A stretch of DNA of 6,052 nucleotides, from assembly GCA_030643345.1 (NCBI GenBank), contig DAOWMA010000140.1, positions 1 to 6,052 of the forward strand, given 5' to 3'. The stretch comes from Spirochaetaceae bacterium. Its GTDB lineage: Bacteria > Spirochaetota > Spirochaetia > B11-G9. Position numbers and translations under genes: made by a program. Positions 4,382-6,052 of this stretch are shown here, piece by piece. Numbering within the stretch: the stretch's first letter is position 1; every line of letters begins with the position of its first letter. The notes under the pieces were generated by a model, which was not told the origin of the DNA, ran no database searches, and was given only the letters and a program-made list of their open reading frames with translations.

Positions 4382-6049
4382 ATGAAAACAGGAAATCCGA
4401 ACAACCCGCTTATTATACAAAGCGACAGCACCTTGCTTTTAGATGTTCATAACAGTAATTTTGCAGCAGCCAGAAATGCTATAGCACCATTCGCAGAACT
4501 GGAGAAATCTCCGGAGCATATTCATACCTACAGAGTATCTCCTCTATCGTTATGGAATGCTGCCTCTGCCGGTCTGGATGCTGACTTAATAATAAAGCTA
4601 CTGGAAAAATGGAGCCGTTTTGAAATTCCGGAAAACATTATATTCAATATAAGAGATATAATCTCAAGATTCGGTAAACTTGTTTTAAGTGAAACTGACA
4701 AGAAAAATAAGCTTCTTCTTACAGTTACCGACAATATAATCCTGGCAGAACTCTCTTCCATTGAAAAATTAAGGAAGTATCTGGTTCCGGTACGGTCAGG
4801 ATTCTCGATAAATCTTGTAGACAGAGGATCGGTAAAGCTTGAGCTGATAAAACTTGGTTATCCGGTAAAAGATGAAGCCCCCCTGATAGATGGAGATCCT
4901 CTGGCAGTTGATATGAGAGAAACAACTCAAAGTGGTTTTGGCCTGATAATAAGGGATTATCAGATTGAATCGGCTGAAACCTTTTGCGGAGATGGTAATG
5001 CCGGAAGCGGATTTGGTGTAATAGTACTTCCCTGCGGCGCTGGTAAAACAATAGTCGGCATGAAGGTAATGGAGATCTTAAAAACAAATACACTTATACT
5101 TACCACCAATGTAGCTGCCGTTCATCAATGGATAGAAGAACTCATCGATAAAACACATATTCCAAAAGAAGATATTGGCGAGTACACAGGAGACAGAAAG
5201 ATTATAAAGCCGGTTACTGTTGCAACTTATCAGATTCTGACATGGCGGCCTGACAGCGAAAGCGACTTCCCCCATTTTTCAATTTTTCGTAAAAAAAACT
5301 GGGGTCTGATCATTTATGATGAAGTACATCTGCTCCCTGCACCTGTATTCCGGGTAACTGCAGAAATTCAGTCCATGAGGCGGCTGGGATTAACCGCAAC
5401 ACTGGTTAGAGAAGACGGACGGCAGGAAGATGTTTTTTCTCTTGTAGGACCAAAGCTTTATGATGTTCCATGGAAGGAACTGGAAGCGAAGGGATGGATT
5501 GCAGAGGCAAATTGCTATGAACTGCGAATGGATCTTCCTGACAGTCTCAAGATTGAATATGCTGTTGCTGATAAAAGAAAAAAATTCCGCGTTGCAAGTG
5601 AAAATCCTCAAAAAATTGCTATTGTAAAGCAGCTGATAAAAAATCATAGAGAGGATTCGATCCTTGTTATAGGCCAGTATATTGACCAGTTAAAGAGTAT
5701 TGCCAAAGCTTTGTCTGCCCCTCTGATAACAGGAAAAACTCCTAATCCGGAACGGGAACGCATATATAATGCATTTAGAAAAGGAGACGAAAAAGTAATT
5801 GTCGTTTCAAAAGTTGCCAATTTTGCTATCGACCTGCCGGATGCTTCTGTTGCAATCCAGGTCTCCGGTACTTTTGGATCCAGACAGGAGGAAGCCCAGC
5901 GACTTGGCCGTATTCTACGCCCGAAAAAACGAAATTCATACTTCTACTCTCTTGTTTCAAGGCATACAACAGAAGAAGAGTTTGCCTTAAACAGACAGAA
6001 ATTTCTTACAGAACAGGGATACAAGTATCATATAGAGATGTGGGACTGA
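4382..6049 (+). CDS. xpb: XPB/Ssl2-type superfamily 2 DNA helicase
   Basis: A 555-residue 3'-5' DNA translocase/helicase of the bacterial XPB family, full length for that family. The N-terminal helicase-associated domain opens with PLIIQSDSTLLLDV and includes SPEHIHTYRVSPLSLWNAAS (about 43-62). The first motor domain has Walker A LPCGAGKT (216-223), DEVH (313-316) and the LTATLVRED motif with the XPB RED triad (343-345). The second motor domain has LVIGQYIDQL, VVSKVANFAIDLP, QVSGTFGSRQEEAQ and QRLGRILRP (506-514). All key motor residues are intact. Eukaryotic and archaeal relatives work in nucleotide excision repair or promoter opening; the bacterial role is poorly settled, and DNA repair is inferred. 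The ATG at 4382 was chosen because the conserved PLIIQSD block follows at once; TTG at 4373 would add three residues. Neither start has a clear ribosome site. It is divergent from prs. Confidence 0.94.
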   Translation: MKTGNPNNPLIIQSDSTLLLDVHNSNFAAARNAIAPFAELEKSPEHIHTYRVSPLSLWNAASAGLDADLIIKLLEKWSRFEIPENIIFNIRDIISRFGKLVLSETDKKNKLLLTVTDNIILAELSSIEKLRKYLVPVRSGFSINLVDRGSVKLELIKLGYPVKDEAPLIDGDPLAVDMRETTQSGFGLIIRDYQIESAETFCGDGNAGSGFGVIVLPCGAGKTIVGMKVMEILKTNTLILTTNVAAVHQWIEELIDKTHIPKEDIGEYTGDRKIIKPVTVATYQILTWRPDSESDFPHFSIFRKKNWGLIIYDEVHLLPAPVFRVTAEIQSMRRLGLTATLVREDGRQEDVFSLVGPKLYDVPWKELEAKGWIAEANCYELRMDLPDSLKIEYAVADKRKKFRVASENPQKIAIVKQLIKNHREDSILVIGQYIDQLKSIAKALSAPLITGKTPNPERERIYNAFRKGDEKVIVVSKVANFAIDLPDASVAIQVSGTFGSRQEEAQRLGRILRPKKRNSYFYSLVSRHTTEEEFALNRQKFLTEQGYKYHIEMWD

Positions 6050-6052
6050 GAC

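Noticed and set aside
4249..4431. 60-residue minus-strand frame upstream of prs
   Set aside because: It overlaps the prs start only slightly and runs through the repeat and the antisense helicase start; no ribosome site or domain is visible.
4725..5093. 122-residue minus-strand frame within the helicase gene
   Set aside because: It is antisense to the helicase N-terminal region and Walker A, and its Leu/Arg/Ser-rich translation shows no domain.

Overview
The window holds six protein-coding genes, two of them divergently arranged, and three short palindromic or palindrome-like repeats that sit at gene junctions. Five genes are complete. The first is cut by the left edge, and the last ends three bases before the right edge. 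Base composition is AT-leaning. A bacterial XPB-type helicase, an enlarged and divergent PRPP synthetase, a degenerate EAL-domain gene and the aroK-aroC pair together suggest a spirochaete-like bacterium. That is inference from family resemblance, and I could not test it by search.

Left to right: (1) positions 1-627 (+) encode the C-terminal part of an EAL-domain cyclic-di-GMP phosphodiesterase. (2) 663-1172 (+) is shikimate kinase (aroK). (3) 1175-2230 (+) is chorismate synthase (aroC). (4) 2227-3012 (+) is a nitrilase-superfamily carbon-nitrogen hydrolase whose start overlaps the aroC stop (ATGA). (5) 3083-4252 (-) is a long ribose-phosphate pyrophosphokinase (prs), convergent with the nitrilase gene. 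(6) 4382-6049 (+) is an XPB/Ssl2-type DNA helicase, divergent from prs across a 129-bp gap. aroK-aroC-nitrilase forms a tight cluster with visible Shine-Dalgarno sites, probably one operon. The EAL gene lies 35 bp upstream and may be co-transcribed, because the palindrome between it and aroK has no T-run.

aroK and aroC catalyse the fifth and seventh steps of the shikimate pathway; the enzyme between them, AroA, is not in this window. PRPP made by prs feeds purine, pyrimidine, histidine and tryptophan synthesis. The hydrolase and helicase have no obvious pathway link to their neighbours.

I see no convincing new multi-gene system: the genes are mainly housekeeping types. The most notable structure is between the genes. 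Palindromic repeats with related GTAGRGRC ends lie at three junctions, and two of them supply the TAG stop codon of the adjacent gene. One of these would be a perfect 34-bp palindrome but for a 42-bp internal insertion. Also notable are the divergent PRPP synthetase and the prs/xpb pair, which lack Shine-Dalgarno sites and have promoter-like boxes placed so that leaderless mRNAs are possible.
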